A stretch of DNA of 64,000 nucleotides, from positions 124,001-188,000 of the forward strand of contig NZ_BBUZ01000032.1 in assembly GCF_001417735.1 (NCBI RefSeq), given 5' to 3'. Both the position numbers and the translations under genes were made by a program. Position 1 is the stretch's first letter, and each line of letters begins with the position of its first letter. The notes below the pieces were generated by a model. The model saw only the letters and a program-made list of their open reading frames with translations, searched no databases and was not told the DNA's origin. This DNA is from Streptomyces sp. NBRC 110028 (lineage in GTDB: Bacteria > Actinomycetota > Actinomycetes > Streptomycetales > Streptomycetaceae). Positions 61,550-64,000 of this stretch are shown here, in pieces.

Positions 61550-61765
61550 ATGCGCGGCAGCACCAGGATCCGCCTGATCGAGCCCACCGACGCTGCCCCG
61601 ATCGCCGCGCATCGGGTGCGGGACTTCGAGGCTTTCCGGCCGTGGGAACCGGCCCAGCCGGCCGGCTTCTTCACCCCGGAGGGCCAGGCGGAACGGATCG
61701 ACAACCTGCTGGCCGGATACCGGGCCGGCGCGGTCTGGCCGGGCGTAGTGCTCGCCGACGACTGA
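61550..61765 (+). pseudogene. Truncated GNAT acetyltransferase
   Basis: The 71-residue frame (TRIRLIEPTDAAPIAAHRVR, AGYRAGAVWPGVVLADD) is the N-terminal strand-helix part of a RimJ/RimL-like GNAT enzyme. It stops at TGA before the acetyl-CoA-binding motif. No continuation was seen in any frame before 61830. Confidence 0.8.
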
Positions 61766-61830
61766 CCGATCACCTCGGCGGCGCCGCCGGAAGCACGGCT
61801 ACCAGCCCGTGGAACGCGAACGCCCGGTCG

Positions 61831-63105
61831 TCAATCGCCGGCCGACGCACTGCCGCGCGCCACCGGCCCTGGGCCGTCGTGGGCCTCGGCGTCCGGGACG
61901 AAGTCCAGCCCCGTCATCAGTTCCGCGAAGGTGCGGGCGGCGTTGCGCGAGGTGAAGAGGCGGTCGAGTCTGGCGCGGGCCAGGCCTCGCTGGAAGGGGC
62001 CGGAGTGGGTGTCGTCACCGGCGTCGTGGAGGGTCCGGGTCAGCCAGTGGGAGAACTCCTGGTCGTTCCAGACGCGGCGGAGGCAGCGGCGTGAGTAGGC
62101 GTGCAGGCCTGTGTCGTCGTGGTCGTGGACCGAGTCACGGACGGCGCGGGCGAAGAGGTCCGCGTCGTGGAGGGCGAGGTTCATGCCCTTGCCTCCCAGG
62201 GGGGAGACGATGTGGGCGGCGTCGCCGACGAGGAAGAGGCGGCCGTACCGCATGGGCTCGTGGACGACGCTGCGGAGCCGGAAGACCTCGCGGTCGGTGA
62301 TCGGGCCGGGGACGAGGGCGGGGTCGGCGAGCCGGGTGCGCAGGGCCTCCCAGATACGGCTGTCGGGCCAGGCGTCGGGCCGGTCCTCGGGCGGGCACTG
62401 AAGGTAGTAGCGGCTGGTGTGCGGGCCGCGGGCGAAGTGGGCGGCGAAGCCGTGCGCACTGACGGCGAGGAGGGGGCGGGCCGGCGGCGGGGCGTCGGCG
62501 AGGACGGTGAGCCAGCCGATGCCGTGATCGAAGGCGTGGGCGGTGAGAACACCGTCGGGGACGGCGGCGCGGCTGACGCCATGGTCGCCGTCGCAACCGG
62601 CTACGAAGGCACACGAGATGGCACGGAGAGTGCCGTCGGCGCTGCGGTAGCGGACGGTCGGGCGGTCGCCGGCCAGATCGTGCAGGGAGATGTCGGCGGC
62701 CTCGTAGCGCAGGTCGCCGCCATCGGCGAGGTATGTGGCGGTGAGCTTCTGGACCAGCACCTGCTGCGGGCACAGACGGGCCCGGGGGCCTTCGGAGCCG
62801 TCGTCATCGGACACCAGGTGGCTCTCACCATCCACCCGGAACTCCATGAGGCCATCGGACGGGGCTCCACCGAGGACTTGGTCGGCCAGCCCCCAGGAGT
62901 CGAACATCCGGACGGCGCGGGTTTCGACGATGCCGGCCCGCTGGCGCTGTGTCACGCGCCCGCGGCTCAGGCGCTCCAGGATCACGCAGTCGATACCGCT
63001 GCGCCGCAGAAGGTTGGCGACGGTCAAACCGGCCGGACCCGCACCGATCACCACGACAGTCGTGGACTCCGACGGCTCCCGCGACTCCTGGGGCCCTGCT
63101 GCCAT
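61831..63105 (-). CDS. pobA: PobA-type 4-hydroxybenzoate 3-monooxygenase
   Basis: The 424-residue flavin hydroxylase has VVVIGAGPAGLTVANLLRRS, the PHBH ribose/substrate region SRGRVTQRQRAGIVETRAVR, DG motif VAGCDGDHGVSR and LFLVGDAAHIVSPLGGKGMN. It converts 4-hydroxybenzoate to protocatechuate with NAD(P)H and O2. AGGAGG precedes ATG 63105. No protocatechuate-ring-cleavage genes are in the window. The last 30 residues differ from typical PobA. Confidence 0.9.
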   Translation of the reverse strand: MAAGPQESREPSESTTVVVIGAGPAGLTVANLLRRSGIDCVILERLSRGRVTQRQRAGIVETRAVRMFDSWGLADQVLGGAPSDGLMEFRVDGESHLVSDDDGSEGPRARLCPQQVLVQKLTATYLADGGDLRYEAADISLHDLAGDRPTVRYRSADGTLRAISCAFVAGCDGDHGVSRAAVPDGVLTAHAFDHGIGWLTVLADAPPPARPLLAVSAHGFAAHFARGPHTSRYYLQCPPEDRPDAWPDSRIWEALRTRLADPALVPGPITDREVFRLRSVVHEPMRYGRLFLVGDAAHIVSPLGGKGMNLALHDADLFARAVRDSVHDHDDTGLHAYSRRCLRRVWNDQEFSHWLTRTLHDAGDDTHSGPFQRGLARARLDRLFTSRNAARTFAELMTGLDFVPDAEAHDGPGPVARGSASAGD

Positions 63106-63705
63106 TTGACCGCCTCCTGGGTAAGCCCGGCCAAGCGCGATCATGCTCGATCCCGCCCGCGCCATGCCCTTTGACCGCCCCGTCCGGGCTTCGCCGGTCG
63201 CCGGTCGGCGGTCCAGGCACCGGCATGGGCCATCACTGTAGGGCACATCACCTACCGATCGGGGACTGGACAGGATAGGGGAAGGCGTTGTGCGGTGGCC
63301 GGCCGGCAGGAATGGTCCGTAGGCCACGACCGCCGGCAGGGAGCCGCCGAAGACCAGCAGGGCCTTGTCGCGCTGCGGCCCCCGGATACGAGGTCGTGAG
63401 GATCGACATGGCGGCGGGTCGATGAAGGCCGCCGCCACGCCGGTGGCCGGGCCGAGGCCGGCGCGGACGGCAACCGGCACGCGCACTCGGTGTGCGGCGC
63501 CACCGGACAGGGTCCTCAACGCGGCCCAGTCGGCAGTGCCGGGACGTGTCCGGGGTGCCGGTGCAGACAGCCAGGAGAACGTCCTTCACGGCAGCTCAGA
63601 AGGCATGCCTTCATCGCCGAGGCGCCGGCGGACGCTCACCGATCGGTGGAAGCGGCTTCAAGGTTTGGGCACAAATTCCACACATCCTCTCTTCAGCGGG
63701 GCCCC
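63106..63705. other. 600 bases without a recognised gene
   Basis: Upstream region of pobA. The nearby frames on both strands show no recognisable family. The pobA promoter and any regulator site should lie in the first 150 bases. Confidence 0.4.
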
Positions 63706-63721
63706 GATGGTCTAGATTGGC
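63706..63721. promoter_or_regulatory. Imperfect DasR-like (dre) site
   Basis: TGGTCTAGATTG matches 9 of 12 core bases of the DasR consensus TGGTCTAGACCA. Only one arm is perfect and no clear target gene starts within the window, so it is a weak call. Confidence 0.25.
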
Positions 63722-63974
63722 CCGTGCTTCACATGTTTGGACACCAGGCGACAAATAATGATCTATGGGTCCGGCTCTACGAGTAGCGAGCAGTCGCCTC
63801 GTCGGCGCCGGACGTGGGGGTGATCGATTTTTGGAGCCGAGGGGGGCCTTGGGTGCGGGGAGCGCCCGAGGACGCGACGGGCTCCCACGTACCTCAAGAG
63901 TCTGGCCGGACAGGCGAGTCCGCTGCCGCCAGGGTGAGTCGTTCACGTACGTCTGAGACAGCCGGCATGGCATG

Positions 63975-63998
63975 CGTGGGAGGCGGGGGCCTCCCACG
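63975..63998. terminator. Hairpin at the right edge
   Basis: CGTGGGAGGC and GCCTCCCACG form a perfect 10-bp stem with a GGGG loop. It probably ends a transcript entering from the right. Confidence 0.6.
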
Positions 63999-64000
63999 GG

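Noticed and set aside
63240-63600. Frames on the minus strand upstream of pobA, including hydrophobic ALLVFGGSLPAVVAYGPFLP
   Set aside because: Short hydrophobic stretch without start or wider similarity; cannot be told from chance.
1-64000. CRISPR arrays, tRNA or rRNA genes, chromosomal origin
   Set aside because: No regularly spaced repeats, cloverleaf-like genes or DnaA-box clusters were seen by eye.

Overview
The window is high-GC actinobacterial chromosome, almost certainly Streptomyces. Supporting signs are strong third-position GC bias, GTG and TTG starts, ATGA-coupled genes, bldA-type TTA codons, and Streptomyces-typical families (DUF5133, DUF2267, RheA/Hsp18, SigF-type sigma factor, BlaI/M56 pairs, LacI-controlled sugar genes). 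No rRNA, tRNA, CRISPR array or replication origin was seen. The gene content is that of accessory or arm-like chromosome: catabolic, stress, resistance-like and regulatory cassettes, with many decayed genes between them.

Layout. 0-6 kb: an ECF sigma factor with the start of a likely anti-sigma gene, a DHA2 exporter, and a four-gene leftward DNA-alkylation repair operon (ogt, 2OG-Fe(II) oxygenase, Ada-like zinc protein, alkB). 6-11.5 kb: a SigF-type sigma factor, a divergent rheA/hsp18 pair with two operators, a DUF2267 gene, a truncated beta-galactosidase and a lipoprotein. 12-20.6 kb: an envelope and signalling block with two paralogous COG4705 membrane proteins, a GT-C glycosyltransferase, an OmpR-type two-component system, a PAP2 phosphatase, a BlaI/M56 pair and a FetB-like permease. 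The same 11-bp-spaced direct repeat precedes both COG4705 genes.

21-31 kb: two LacI-controlled loci, each with its own repeated operator. One is an aldolase plus MFS transporter; the other is a secreted clan GH-A glycosidase with carbohydrate-binding modules plus an intracellular (alpha/alpha)6 glycosidase. 31-36 kb: LysR, PrpF and DctA for a di/tricarboxylate, then TetR and an esterase/Tn3 remnant. 36-41 kb: aldo/keto reductase, integrase pseudogene, ACP plus type II thioesterase, HMCES/SRAP and DUF488. 41-46 kb: a TetR-flanked ABC uptake system with a beta-glucuronidase.

46-50 kb: a run resembling decayed antibiotic resistance (frameshifted and internally deleted flavin monooxygenase, half ABC-F ATPase, intact Vat-type acetyltransferase) followed by a methionine aminopeptidase. 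51-54 kb: a tight panB / cyclase-family / DUF2520 operon, the best candidate for a small uncharacterised pathway. 54-64 kb: LysR/IS5/SDR debris, an APH-type kinase, an MFS plus TTA-containing flavin monooxygenase operon, an MFS pseudogene, an NCS1 permease, a truncated GNAT gene and a PobA-type hydroxylase.

All functions are inferred by recognising families and motifs by eye; no database search was run.
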